This document shows positions 34,941-44,256 of a DNA stretch of 64,000 nucleotides, piece by piece. Made by a program: the position numbers and the translations under genes. This stretch comes from Oppiella nova (lineage: Eukaryota; Arthropoda; Arachnida; Sarcoptiformes; Oppiidae). The DNA is taken from NCBI GenBank assembly GCA_905397405.1, contig CAJPVJ010000003.1, forward strand, positions 1 to 64,000. The letters run 5' to 3'. The notes below the pieces were generated by a model. It had not been told where the DNA came from, did no database searches, and was given only the letters and a program-made list of their open reading frames with translations. Numbering within the stretch: the first letter of the stretch is position 1; each line of letters opens with the position of its first letter.

Positions 34941-37148
34941 TTAAAAACTCACAGTCCACGAGAGTTGTGCAGTACGTGGTGCGCCAAGAAATAAATAGTC
35001 ATCGCCTAAGAAACTCCCCGCATCTCGCCAGTATTTTTTATTAAATACATTATCAAGGTTGAATCGAAGTGTATTGTCATAACCATAAGCACGGAAGTTA
35101 TAAGCTGTACCTACATCAAACACGCTATAGCCTGATACTTTTACTGTACCCGTTTTATTGGCATATTTACTGCTACTGTACTGCATGCCAGCCAGTAAAC
35201 GTAAGCCATCTACTTGTGGTACTCGATAAGACAGATGACTGGCAAAACGGACACTCGGTACATTTTGAGTTTGATGACCTTGATAATCAGCCACTTGTAT
35301 TTCTTTTAAACGTGAACGAGTTAAAGCTAAAGAAGAAGTCATATCTAGATTTTGCCCTAAGCGTCCCTGTAAACCCAATTCTAAGCCAAGGTTATGTTGC
35401 TTACCATCCGTGACAAAGTAATTGTCTGCGTTGGTGTATTGATTGTCTTGGGTTAAATCGAATAATGCAGCGGTAAACAGTAATGTTTGCCATTGCTGCT
35501 TAAGACCCAACTCATACTGAGTTGAATTTATCGGTGCTAAAGTTTTAAAAGCATTACCTTCAATACCTTGATCAGGAATACCAGTAGCAAACCAAGGGGC
35601 TTGTCCGCCATCACTTAAGCCTTTGGCATAAGAAGCATAGAGGTGGGTATGTTCCCAAGGTTGATACATCAACGCAAACTGCGGCAAGAAACGATTAAAA
35701 TTGGTCTCTCGGATGTTGTTTGCATCCACATCATAGGCATTTTCATTTAAATGCATCAGTTTACCGCCCAACAAAACTGACCATTCAGTGTTGAAGTCAA
35801 TCTGGTCCAGTAAGTTCAGTGCAGTTTGTTGACTGTCTAATGATTTATAATGTGTACCTAAAGTTTTATCAGTAGGCGCATACGTTATAGGATCATTATA
35901 AATATTTCCTGTACCGACCCATTCATTGATCGCGTTATATTGTGTATGCCGTTTGCCTGTATGTGACAGTTCTAAACTGAGCTTATGCTGCCAAGCCCCT
36001 GTGCTAAACTTACCGTTTAATCCTGCTTTAAATTGATTGGTTAAGAAGCTGTCGTCTGGATTACGGAAATCATAAATATCATAATTACCATTTTGGTCAA
36101 AAGTATTACCTAAACCTGTCGTTTGGCAAGTACCGCTATAACAACCCCACGGAAATGCTGAATAATCATCAATCACAACACGGCTTTGTGCAACAGACAG
36201 ATTAGTTGTCCAGTTGTCATTGACTTGGTAAATATATTTTAAGCTAGCATTTAGACTTTCATTGGTCACTGGTTTACTCCAGCTTTGATAACCAAGTAAA
36301 CGATCCCATTTGACGCCAGTCGGTACAGTTGTACCATCCAGTAATTGATAACCTGCGACTGAGCGCTGACGTTGACGCTGCGATTCAATATCAAATTCTA
36401 ATTTTGAGCGATCTGAAATCTTCCAGTCTAACGCCAAAGCGCCAAACAAACGCTGCCCATCTGCATGCTCAACATAAGGATGAATTTCTTTTTTGGCCAG
36501 ATTCAGTCGATAACCAAACTGCTGCTCTTCTCCCAACCAGCCACCCAAGTCAGTTGCAACACGATTGCCGCCATGACTATCTACTTCAACGGTAATAGCA
36601 CGAATGTCTTCTGGACGTTTAGTGACATAATTGATGACACCACCCGGTGTTGACATCCCACTTTGAATCGCACTCATACCCTTTAGAATTTCAACTTGTG
36701 CTTTGTTCTCAAGCGCTACATTTTGCTCGCCACGCAACAAATGACCATTGAGTAAATAACTTGACCCTAAATTTAGGTTAAAGCCACGCATAATAAAGTT
36801 TGGATAATAACCAATGGGCGCATAACCATCACCGATTGCTGCATCATTTTTAACAACATCCGTCAGGGTTTTTGCATGTTGGTCAGCGATACGTTCCGCG
36901 GTGACTGTACTGATAGATGCAGGGATCTCAGCAAGATTTTGCTGAGTAAATCCTGATAAATTTACCTTGGGTTGATAATAAGCAGTTGGTGTTGTTTCTT
37001 CTGTTTGAACGCTTACTTTAATCGTTTTAAGTTGCTGTGTATCTTTTTCAGTATCAGCATGTGCCAATGCTGAACTTAGCCCTAGACATGAAAATGAACC
37101 AACCGCCAGTAGTGCTTTTTGTAAACGAAAAAATGGATACGTTTTCAC
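34941..37148 (-). CDS. TonB-dependent siderophore receptor 2
   Basis: A 735-aa outer membrane receptor starting at GTG. A signal peptide ends near residue 32 (SSALAHA-DTEK). The TonB box region is followed by LKTIKVSVQTEE, then plug motifs IPASISTVTAERI, IMRGFNLNLGSSYLLNGHLLRG and VEILKGMSAIQSGMSTPGGVINYVTKRP. The barrel has YASYAKGLSDGG, LRFNLDNVFNKKYWRD and ends in SWTVSF with the C-terminal Phe. It differs clearly from the FhuE-like receptor at 7252. I could not see a convincing Fur box in its short upstream region. A small gene and a MarR regulator lie upstream on the same strand. Confidence 0.88.
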   Translation of the reverse strand: MKTYPFFRLQKALLAVGSFSCLGLSSALAHADTEKDTQQLKTIKVSVQTEETTPTAYYQPKVNLSGFTQQNLAEIPASISTVTAERIADQHAKTLTDVVKNDAAIGDGYAPIGYYPNFIMRGFNLNLGSSYLLNGHLLRGEQNVALENKAQVEILKGMSAIQSGMSTPGGVINYVTKRPEDIRAITVEVDSHGGNRVATDLGGWLGEEQQFGYRLNLAKKEIHPYVEHADGQRLFGALALDWKISDRSKLEFDIESQRQRQRSVAGYQLLDGTTVPTGVKWDRLLGYQSWSKPVTNESLNASLKYIYQVNDNWTTNLSVAQSRVVIDDYSAFPWGCYSGTCQTTGLGNTFDQNGNYDIYDFRNPDDSFLTNQFKAGLNGKFSTGAWQHKLSLELSHTGKRHTQYNAINEWVGTGNIYNDPITYAPTDKTLGTHYKSLDSQQTALNLLDQIDFNTEWSVLLGGKLMHLNENAYDVDANNIRETNFNRFLPQFALMYQPWEHTHLYASYAKGLSDGGQAPWFATGIPDQGIEGNAFKTLAPINSTQYELGLKQQWQTLLFTAALFDLTQDNQYTNADNYFVTDGKQHNLGLELGLQGRLGQNLDMTSSLALTRSRLKEIQVADYQGHQTQNVPSVRFASHLSYRVPQVDGLRLLAGMQYSSSKYANKTGTVKVSGYSVFDVGTAYNFRAYGYDNTLRFNLDNVFNKKYWRDAGSFLGDDYLFLGAPRTAQLSWTVSF

Positions 37149-37307
37149 AGTAATTGCCTAACCCCAAAAGATAATCTTACAGCCTCAATTTATGCGCATG
37201 AGTATTCACAATTTTTTCTCATTGAACAAGCATTTCTATAAGATATTTAAGCTTTAAAGAACACTTTGATATGACCTTGAAAATAAATAAGCATTTTTGA
37301 AGAGAAA

Positions 37308-37646
37308 TTAAAACTTCGCCAAAGCATCAAGATGTTGCTGGAAATCACCTTCCGCCCCTGCAGCATTTACATGATCGAAGTAGTCATACCAACCACTTGC
37401 TTGAATACCTGTTAACAATGCATCCCGTGCCTGTTGATTTGGAAAGCGCCAAATCCCCATAAAGCGATGATGACTACTTTGATCAACGGCAGTATCAATC
37501 TCGGTGAGTGTTAAAAGCTCAACACCTAGACTAGACAAGCCTCCCATAGCTGCGCCAACATCAGCCAAATATTGTTGACGCTCTTGTATAGGTAAAGCTT
37601 GCCAAACTGCATTGGGTGTATAGAGTTCAATTAGATAGTGATTCAT
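37308..37646 (-). CDS. Small conserved protein of unknown function
   Basis: A 112-aa protein that I do not firmly recognise. HYLIELYTPNAVWQALP and the RFMGIWRFPNQQARDALLTGI stretch suggest a small alpha/beta ferredoxin-like (dimeric barrel) fold, with a C-terminal GWYDYFDHVNAAG segment. It sits 68 bp downstream of the MarR gene and 159 bp upstream of the receptor gene, all on one strand, so it may be controlled by MarR. Confidence 0.6.
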   Translation of the reverse strand: MNHYLIELYTPNAVWQALPIQERQQYLADVGAAMGGLSSLGVELLTLTEIDTAVDQSSHHRFMGIWRFPNQQARDALLTGIQASGWYDYFDHVNAAGAEGDFQQHLDALAKF

Positions 37647-37714
37647 GATTTTTCCTTGATTTAATTCAACGTTTTATATCGATAATTTAAAAAGATTTTT
37701 ATGTAGATATTTTA

Positions 37715-38206
37715 TCAGCGTTTATCAACAAGATTTTTCGCTACTTTCTCAAGTAAACCTGTTAATTGCTCATGCTCAGCTTGGGTTAAACCAGCAAACA
37801 GGCTGGCAATCCAGCGACTATGCTGATCAAACACAGTTTTTGCGACTTGTTTGCCCTTTACCGTCAGTCGAATACATAACGCGCGACGATCTTCTGGATC
37901 TGCATGACGTTCTACCAATTGTTCACGTTCTAAGCCATCCAGTAGTCCAGTGACTGTGGCACGGGTAATTCCCGCTTGTTCAGCTAAAGTTTTAGGCGCT
38001 ACAGCATCATTAGCTGCATCAAGGAGAAATAAAAGCACAAATCTCCCTTCAGATAAGCCATAAGGCGCAAGCTGTGCGGCACAGTCTCGATCAATAGTTG
38101 AAGCGAGTGAAAGCGTTTGAAAACAGAGGCGTAAATTTTCAATATCTACCATTTTACGGCGTTGCGCTTCATGCAAAAGCGCGGTGTATTTCTGTTCTAG
38201 ATTCAT
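37715..38206 (-). CDS. MarR-family regulator
   Basis: A 163-aa winged-helix protein. LAEQAGITRATVTGLLDGLEREQLVERHADPEDRRALCIRLT is the recognition helix and wing with the DxRA signature (DPEDRRA), at about residues 75-120. A perfect small palindrome (38218-38230) lies directly upstream, as for a self-repressing MarR. Its likely targets are itself and the small gene downstream. Confidence 0.9.
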   Translation of the reverse strand: MNLEQKYTALLHEAQRRKMVDIENLRLCFQTLSLASTIDRDCAAQLAPYGLSEGRFVLLFLLDAANDAVAPKTLAEQAGITRATVTGLLDGLEREQLVERHADPEDRRALCIRLTVKGKQVAKTVFDQHSRWIASLFAGLTQAEHEQLTGLLEKVAKNLVDKR

Positions 38207-38217
38207 TTAGTATTTAA

Positions 38218-38230
38218 CCATATAGTATGG
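38218..38230. promoter_or_regulatory. Probable MarR operator
   Basis: CCATA-TAG-TATGG is a perfect dyad 12 bp upstream of the marR start, and an overlapping ATAGT/ACTAT pair extends to 38242. No gene or other clear element was found in the rest of 38207-38629. Confidence 0.5.
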
Positions 38231-38629
38231 TGGCTAACTATATATTGAATATTTTAGCTGTGTCAAGATTGATTCTTTACCAAAAAAACAGTGCTTAAAT
38301 TGATCGATTTTAATTGGACTAAAACAGATTTTTTCAGATTAAATTTTTATGTTTACTTTATCTCGTGTTAAATCGATAAAATAATCCTTAACATTATTTT
38401 GAATAGGATAGAAGCTAGCTCATAAAGTTTCATAATTTATTGAAATATATCGTTAAAGTTTAATTTATTCGTAAATTAAAACCTATTCAATATTGCCCTT
38501 TCAAAGTGATGAAACGCCCATTTATTCGCCGTAAGCGACGCTTAAAACTTAACAAAATAAGTCGCAATCATACAATGTATATTCCAAGTCAATATTCATC
38601 ACTTATACATTTTTATTGCTGATCTATGC

Positions 38630-39238
38630 TTAAGCTTTTGAAGATGAAACCAGATATTGATCTAAATTTTTAAGGGAAAAATCAATGATTTGCAAAAGCA
38701 TTTGTTCTGAATAACCATCTCTGGCTTGAACGGATAATCCATGTAGCACTAGTCCGTAATATTGCCCTAATATTTCAGGGTCAGCATGTTCTAATAATTG
38801 TCCCTCTGCTTTCGCCTGTTTAAAGCGCTTAACCAGACTTTGACCACGTTCAATACGTTGTTGCTTCATCCAGTCTAAAAGGCTTTGATTTTCCTGACTT
38901 AATACACTTGCAGATGACACAACCATACAGCCATATGAACGATTATTCTGGGTATAAAGTTTGATTGCATCTTGAAATAATTGGCTGATCGCATCCTTAA
39001 TATTTGCTTGTTGTAAAGCGTAGATCGCAAAGCCGCCTTCATTTTCTTCGTAGTGTATAACAGCTTCTCGAAACAACGCTTCTTTCGAGCCAAAGGCTTT
39101 ATAAATGCGTGCTGAAGCAATACCTAAGACCTCGACTAAATCTGACATCGAAGTCCCTTCATAGCCATGTTGCCAGAAAAAATCACGCGCTTGAATCAAT
39201 GCTTTTTCCCTATCAAATTCTCTTGGTCTACCAGCCAT
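38630..39238 (-). CDS. TetR-family regulator
   Basis: A 202-aa TetR protein beginning AGRPREFDREKALIQARDFFWQHGYEGTSMSDLVEVLGIASARIYKAFGSKEALF, which I cite in outline as the AcrR-type DNA-binding domain at residues 2-57. The C-terminal domain resembles the TetR_C branch of NemR/AcuR-like regulators that sense small electrophiles or hydrophobic compounds. It diverges from the plus-strand isomerase-hydrolase operon, with a 24-bp near-palindrome between them. Confidence 0.88.
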   Translation of the reverse strand: MAGRPREFDREKALIQARDFFWQHGYEGTSMSDLVEVLGIASARIYKAFGSKEALFREAVIHYEENEGGFAIYALQQANIKDAISQLFQDAIKLYTQNNRSYGCMVVSSASVLSQENQSLLDWMKQQRIERGQSLVKRFKQAKAEGQLLEHADPEILGQYYGLVLHGLSVQARDGYSEQMLLQIIDFSLKNLDQYLVSSSKA

Positions 39239-39382
39239 AACGACGCTTCAATCCGATTTAGTGTTTTTTATTATCATTCGAAAAAATAAATTTCGCAAAT
39301 AAATCAATAGGATTTGTTGGAGAGGCTGCCCTTTTTTAGCTTCTTTTTTAAAAACTTGTTGTTTTTATTCAAAAGAAAGCCT

Positions 39383-39406
39383 ATTGTTTGTCGATCGACA
39401 ACCAAT
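39383..39406. promoter_or_regulatory. Probable TetR operator
   Basis: The core TTGTCGATCGACAA (39388-39401) is a perfect palindrome and ATTG/CAAT flanks extend it to 24 bp with one mismatched pair. It lies just upstream of the isomerase start, between divergent genes. It also argues that translation starts at 39418, not at the TTG inside the operator. Confidence 0.7.
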
Positions 39407-39417
39407 TGAGTTTAGCT

Positions 39418-40470
39418 ATGCAAACCATCAAAGGTCCAAGTATTCATCTCGCACAATTCAGTGATGATATTTTCCCATTTAATAATTTAGAGGGCATTGC
39501 CGCATGGGTTTCCGATAAAGGCTTTAAGGCTGTACAACTGCCAGCATGGGACAAGCGTTTATTTGATGTTAATTTAGCAGCCACAAGCCAAGATTATTGC
39601 GATGAAATACAAGGAGTTTTACAGAATAATGGTTTAGAAATTAGTGAGTTGACGACGCATATTTTTGGTCAACTTATGGCTGTGCATCCAGCTTATGATG
39701 CTTTATGTGATGCTTTTGCGCCTTCACATTTACATGGGAACTCAGTAGCTAGAACTCAATGGGCTGAACAACAAATGTTGGCTTCTGTGCAAGCATCTGC
39801 CCGCTTAGGTTTGCAAGATATGGGAACTTTTTCAGGTTCACTGGCATGGCCTTATATCTTTCCTTTTCCTCAACGCCCCGCTGGACTTATTGAAACCGCT
39901 TTTGATGAACTTGCACGTCGTTGGATGCCGATCCTCAATGCCTGTGATGAACATAATGTCAATCTGTGCTACGAAATTCATCCTGGTGAAGACTTACATG
40001 ATGGTATTTCCTTTGAAATGTTCTTAGAACGGACACACCACCATCCACGTTGTCAGATTCTTTTTGACCCGAGTCATTTTATCTTGCAACAACTGAACTA
40101 TTTGGAATACATCGATATCTATAAAGATTTTATTCGAATGTTTCATGTTAAAGATGCGGAGTTTAACCCGACAGGTCGCCAAGGGATGTATGGGGGCTAT
40201 CAAAATTGGGGAGATCGTGCAGGTCGATTCCGTTCTACTGGAGATGGTCAGGTTGATTTTAAAGCAATTTTCTCAAAATTGGCACATAACGACTATCAGG
40301 GCTGGGCAACTTTGGAATGGGAATGTTGTTTAAAAAATAAAGAGAATGGTGCAAGTGAAGGTGCTGAGTTTATTCAACAACATATTATTCATGTTACTGA
40401 TAAAACCTTTGATGATTTTGCCGCAGCGCCTGTCAATCAATTGCAAATAAATCAACTTTTGGGTATCTAA
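39418..40470 (+). CDS. Sugar phosphate isomerase/epimerase-like TIM-barrel protein
   Basis: A 350-aa AP-endonuclease-2/xylose-isomerase-like TIM barrel. Metal-ligand-type segments are CYEIHPGEDLHDG, CQILFDPSHF (Asp, His), MFHVKDAEF and WATLEWECCL (Glu). Such proteins isomerise or epimerise sugars, inositols or hydroxy acids; the substrate cannot be read. It heads a three-gene plus-strand operon with two alpha/beta hydrolases. The ATG at 39418 was chosen because the upstream TTG at 39388 lies in the operator. Confidence 0.78.
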   Translation: MQTIKGPSIHLAQFSDDIFPFNNLEGIAAWVSDKGFKAVQLPAWDKRLFDVNLAATSQDYCDEIQGVLQNNGLEISELTTHIFGQLMAVHPAYDALCDAFAPSHLHGNSVARTQWAEQQMLASVQASARLGLQDMGTFSGSLAWPYIFPFPQRPAGLIETAFDELARRWMPILNACDEHNVNLCYEIHPGEDLHDGISFEMFLERTHHHPRCQILFDPSHFILQQLNYLEYIDIYKDFIRMFHVKDAEFNPTGRQGMYGGYQNWGDRAGRFRSTGDGQVDFKAIFSKLAHNDYQGWATLEWECCLKNKENGASEGAEFIQQHIIHVTDKTFDDFAAAPVNQLQINQLLGI

Positions 40471-40491
40471 GGCAGAGATTGAGCATTTACT

Positions 40492-41364
40492 ATGACAACA
40501 CATGAAAATTTAGTTGATCAATTTCAGCATCATTACATCCATATAGACAGTAAAAAACTTCATTATGTCTCTACAGGTCGTGGTCCTGTTGTATTACTTA
40601 TCCCCGGTTGGCCACAAACATGGTACGCATGGCGAAATGTAATGAGCGTATTGGCGGACAATGGTTATCAGGCAATTGCTGTGGATCCACCGGGAACAGG
40701 ATATTCTGTCCCGCTGAATGGAAGTTATGATACGGGGCGAATTGCGACAATTTTATCCAGCTTAATGTCAAAACTTGGACATGATACTTATTCAGTGATT
40801 GGTCACGATATCGGGATGTGGGTTGCTTATGCACTTGCAGCTGATTTTCCCCAATCTGTTACTTCTCTGGCTGTGACTGAAGCCGTTATTCCCGGATTGG
40901 CAACGCCACCGCCTATTTTTGTTTCACCTGATGAAAATATTTTTCTATGGCATTTCATGTTTAATCAAGTGATGGACTTACCTGAAGCTTTGGTCAGTGG
41001 ACGTGAAGAAACTTATCTTAATTATATTTTTGATAAGTGGTCGTGGCACAGAGATAAAGTTGCCGCTGCAACTTATATTGAGGCTTATAAAGTATCGGGA
41101 CGTTTAACGGCTGGTTTTAATTACTATCGTTCAATCCCCGAAACCATTCGTCAAAATAAAATCCGCGCAACTAAAAATCTAGAAATGCCTGTATTGGCGA
41201 TTGGTGCAGAACAGGCAACCAATGATGCACCTTATGAAACCATGAAAAAAGTTGCACCGCATTTAACCAGTGCAATTGTCAAAGATTGTGGTCATTTTAT
41301 TATGGAGGAACAACCCGAAGCGTTTTGTTCCCTGATTTTAGAATTTCTACAACAGGAGCAATAA
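40492..41364 (+). CDS. Alpha/beta hydrolase (epoxide hydrolase/haloalkane dehalogenase-like)
   Basis: A 290-aa alpha/beta-fold hydrolase. LIPGWPQTWYAWRNVM carries the oxyanion-hole HGxP-like turn, and the nucleophile elbow is GHDIGMWVAYA with Asp as nucleophile, as in epoxide hydrolases and dehalogenases; the catalytic His is in KDCGHFIMEEQPE. A water-splitting step on an epoxide, halide or ester is likely. It starts 21 bp after the TIM-barrel gene and ends 1 bp before the next hydrolase. Confidence 0.83.
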   Translation: MTTHENLVDQFQHHYIHIDSKKLHYVSTGRGPVVLLIPGWPQTWYAWRNVMSVLADNGYQAIAVDPPGTGYSVPLNGSYDTGRIATILSSLMSKLGHDTYSVIGHDIGMWVAYALAADFPQSVTSLAVTEAVIPGLATPPPIFVSPDENIFLWHFMFNQVMDLPEALVSGREETYLNYIFDKWSWHRDKVAAATYIEAYKVSGRLTAGFNYYRSIPETIRQNKIRATKNLEMPVLAIGAEQATNDAPYETMKKVAPHLTSAIVKDCGHFIMEEQPEAFCSLILEFLQQEQ

Positions 41365-41365
41365 G

Positions 41366-42277
41366 ATGTCTTTAGATCATCAAATTGCAGACTGGCTTAA
41401 CGCTAGACCTGTTGCAACAGCTGCAAATACACTTTGTGAATTAAGAGCACAGGTAAATCAGGACATCATACAACAGCAAGGTATTGAGCAAGATTCCAGC
41501 TATCAAACCAGTTTTTGGATTACAACTTCTGATCAAGCTCAAATCCAAGTTCGGGTATATACGCCCTATGCTTTAGTACAGCTACAAAGCAACCCAGCTT
41601 TAGTATTTGCCCACGGTGGTGGATGGTGTTTGGGGAGTTTAGATGCGTGGGATCGTTCATGCCGTTTACTGGCAGAATCAACACAGCATGTTATCTTTTC
41701 AGTGGATTATCGCCTAGCGCCTGAATTCAAATTTCCAGTACCGCTGACAGATTTTTTTACAGCACTTCGTTATATTCAAGAACATGCTTTAAGTTTAGGG
41801 CTTGATCAAAATCGTATTGCTGTGGGTGGTGATAGTGCGGGAGCTAACCTTGCAGCAGCTGCATGCTTACTAGCTAAAGCGCAACCAGAAATCCAGATTA
41901 GTCAACAACTGCTGTTTTATCCAGCCTTAGATGCCACGATGCAGGGTAAATCCTATGAAACTTATGCGGATGGTTATGGTTTAACCACTGTAACAATGGC
42001 GTATTGTTGGGATCAATATTTAAATAGTGATTCTGACAAAACCAATGAGTTGGTGAGTCCTCTACTGGCACAATCATTACAAGGCTTACCTGAGGCAACA
42101 ATTTTTGTCTGTGAATATGATCCACTGCGTCATGATGGCGAACAATATGCTGAAAGATTGAGAGAGGCTGGAGTCTCGGTGAAATTTCATTTTCTAGCAG
42201 GAATGATTCATGGTGCAATCCATATGACTGCAATCACAGAGAAAGCCAACGCTATATACGATAAGATTGATTTATAG
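41366..42277 (+). CDS. Alpha/beta hydrolase (HSL-type esterase)
   Basis: A 303-aa esterase of the hormone-sensitive-lipase family (family IV). HGGGWCLGS gives the oxyanion hole, GDSAGANLAAA the nucleophilic Ser, EYDPLRHDG the acid and GMIHGAIH the catalytic His. It would cleave esters of short or medium acids. It is the last gene of the operon, and terminator 42296-42326 follows. Together with the previous hydrolase and the TIM barrel it may form an unrecognised catabolic path under TetR control. Confidence 0.87.
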   Translation: MSLDHQIADWLNARPVATAANTLCELRAQVNQDIIQQQGIEQDSSYQTSFWITTSDQAQIQVRVYTPYALVQLQSNPALVFAHGGGWCLGSLDAWDRSCRLLAESTQHVIFSVDYRLAPEFKFPVPLTDFFTALRYIQEHALSLGLDQNRIAVGGDSAGANLAAAACLLAKAQPEIQISQQLLFYPALDATMQGKSYETYADGYGLTTVTMAYCWDQYLNSDSDKTNELVSPLLAQSLQGLPEATIFVCEYDPLRHDGEQYAERLREAGVSVKFHFLAGMIHGAIHMTAITEKANAIYDKIDL

Positions 42278-42295
42278 GTGATTTTGACCATCGTG

Positions 42296-42326
42296 AAAAA
42301 AGGAAATCGCATGATTTCCTTTTTTT
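42296..42326. terminator. Bidirectional terminator
   Basis: AAAAAAGGAAATC and GATTTCCTTTTTT pair around GCAT, between the convergent esterase and mms operons. Confidence 0.88.
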
Positions 42327-42386
42327 GTTGCCTTTAAAAGTATCTGAATGTTTATAAAAACAGAACTGATATACGCATTAAAAAGA

Positions 42387-43412
42387 CTAACCTAATTCAG
42401 CCAATATTTTATCTAAAACAATATTGCTTTTTTGCCACTTTGGCTGTTTATCTTTGTCGACAATTAAAGCACGAACACCTTCAAGAATATCGCCATGTTC
42501 AAACCAGATATCCTGTAAATTTCGTTCCAACTGCATACATTGTTGTAATGACAATCCCCGTCCCAAGTATTGCAGTCTTAAACTGGTTTTTTTCGCCACC
42601 CAAGAACGTTGTTGCAAAGTGCTTAAGACTTTGCTTGCCCAGGCTTGATGCTGTTGATCTTTTTCATTTTCAAGACTTTTTTCAATATCTTGCAAATTTT
42701 CAAAGCCAAAATGCTTACGAATGTTCTCGACCGATGCACTGAGTTCACTTTCTACAGGGCGGGTAATAAATTTAGAAATTATCTGTTCAATATTGTCTTT
42801 GCTTAAATTGCTTGATTGGCTCAGCGCATCAAGTAAGTCATTAAATTGTTGGTTAGGAACATGATAATCAATCAAATCTAAATATAAGGCATCACTGCTA
42901 CTGATTTGGTCACCTGTGGTTGCCAGATAGACCCCAATATCATCTAAACGTGACAAGAAGTGCGTTGCTGCAACATCAGGAAAGAAACCAATCGCCGTTT
43001 CAGGCATGGCAAAACGTGATTTTTCACTACTGACAATAATATGACAGGCTTGTGCCAGACCAAAACCGCCACCTAAGACATAGCCATCTAACAATACCAC
43101 AACCGGTTTTTTAGACGCGCGAATGCTATTCAACATGTCATATTCAGCAATAAAATAGCCTTTATGTCCATCTGTACCATTTTGATAACAATCGTAAAGA
43201 TAACGAATATCACCACCTGCACAAAATGCTTTTGGGCTATTAGATTTGATCAGTATCGCTTGAATGCCAGCATCATTTTGCCAAGTTTCAACTTGTATAC
43301 GGATACCATTGATCATATCCAGAGTCAGTGCATTCAGGCTGGACACTCGATCTAAGGTAATCACACCCAGAGCTGCGTTCTGTTCGACGATTAAATGATT
43401 TTCAGTATTCAT
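42387..43412 (-). CDS. 3-hydroxyisobutyryl-CoA hydrolase
   Basis: A 341-aa crotonase-fold enzyme of the HIBCH type. GGDIRYLYDCYQNG, LDGYVLGGGFGLAQAC (oxyanion hole) and PETAIGFFPDVAATHFLSRL (Glu and Asp of HIBCH) distinguish it from the shorter hydratases; the extended C-terminal part is also typical. It would release free 3-hydroxyisobutyrate from its CoA ester, the step before MmsB in valine breakdown. Last gene of the minus-strand operon that starts at mmsA. Confidence 0.87.
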   Translation of the reverse strand: MNTENHLIVEQNAALGVITLDRVSSLNALTLDMINGIRIQVETWQNDAGIQAILIKSNSPKAFCAGGDIRYLYDCYQNGTDGHKGYFIAEYDMLNSIRASKKPVVVLLDGYVLGGGFGLAQACHIIVSSEKSRFAMPETAIGFFPDVAATHFLSRLDDIGVYLATTGDQISSSDALYLDLIDYHVPNQQFNDLLDALSQSSNLSKDNIEQIISKFITRPVESELSASVENIRKHFGFENLQDIEKSLENEKDQQHQAWASKVLSTLQQRSWVAKKTSLRLQYLGRGLSLQQCMQLERNLQDIWFEHGDILEGVRALIVDKDKQPKWQKSNIVLDKILAELG

Positions 43413-43427
43413 CCCATCTTCATCCTG

Positions 43428-44207
43428 TTATTGATTTTTAAAGTTGGCTTGGCGTTTATCAACAAAGGCTTGCATGCCTTCTTTTTGATCCAAAGTAGCA
43501 AAAATTGAATGAAAGGTTCGTCGTTCAAAACGTAAACCTTCCGCCAAACTCACTTCAAAGGCACGATTAATTGATTCTTTGATCATCATTGTCGCCACCA
43601 ATGATTTTTCAGCAATTTTTTCAGCAGCACTTAAAGTCTGGGTTAAAAGCTCTTCGGGGCTAAACACACGGGCAACTAAACCACTCAGTTCTGCCTCAAT
43701 TGCCCCCATTTGTCGAGCGGTTAAACACATTTCCATCGCTTTGGCTTTACCTATGGCAAGGGTTAAACGCTGCGTACCCCCAATGCCTGGAATCACGCCT
43801 AAAGTGACTTCAGGTAAGCCAAATTTGGCATTATCCGCACAGTAAATAAAATCACACATCAGTGCCAACTCACAACCACCACCCAAGGCATAACCACTGA
43901 CAGCTGCGATTAAGGGTTTACGGCGTTGCGCAATTCGATCGGCAAGATTAAAAAAATCATCAAAATAAATATTGGGAAAGTTCAATCCCGCCATTTCTTT
44001 AATATCAGCACCTGCTGCAAAGGCTTTTTCTGAACCAGTCAGCACCATACAACCAATATCCTGATCTTTTTCTAAATCATCTAAAGCTAAATTTACTTCT
44101 TGGATTAATTTTGAATTTAATGCGTTTAAAGCCTTTGGGCGATTGAGTGTAATTAAGCCTACGCCTTTGTGTTTTTCCAGTAAAATCGTTTCAAATTGCA
44201 TATTCAT
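43428..44207 (-). CDS. Enoyl-CoA hydratase
   Basis: A 259-aa crotonase. The CoA-binding AAGADIKEM, the oxyanion and first Glu segment ALGGGCELALMCD and the second Glu in PEVTLGVIPGIGGTQRL are all present, so full hydratase activity is expected. In this operon its likely job is to hydrate methacrylyl-CoA to 3-hydroxyisobutyryl-CoA. It lies 15 bp before the HIBCH gene. Confidence 0.9.
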   Translation of the reverse strand: MNMQFETILLEKHKGVGLITLNRPKALNALNSKLIQEVNLALDDLEKDQDIGCMVLTGSEKAFAAGADIKEMAGLNFPNIYFDDFFNLADRIAQRRKPLIAAVSGYALGGGCELALMCDFIYCADNAKFGLPEVTLGVIPGIGGTQRLTLAIGKAKAMEMCLTARQMGAIEAELSGLVARVFSPEELLTQTLSAAEKIAEKSLVATMMIKESINRAFEVSLAEGLRFERRTFHSIFATLDQKEGMQAFVDKRQANFKNQ

Positions 44208-44256
44208 TTCCTTATCTGTTTTATCCTATCATCTGATACACAGCGATTAACTCTAT

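Noticed and set aside
39388-39417. TTG start for the TIM-barrel gene
   Set aside because: The codon lies inside the palindromic TetR operator and has no ribosome-binding site; ATG at 39418 is preferred.
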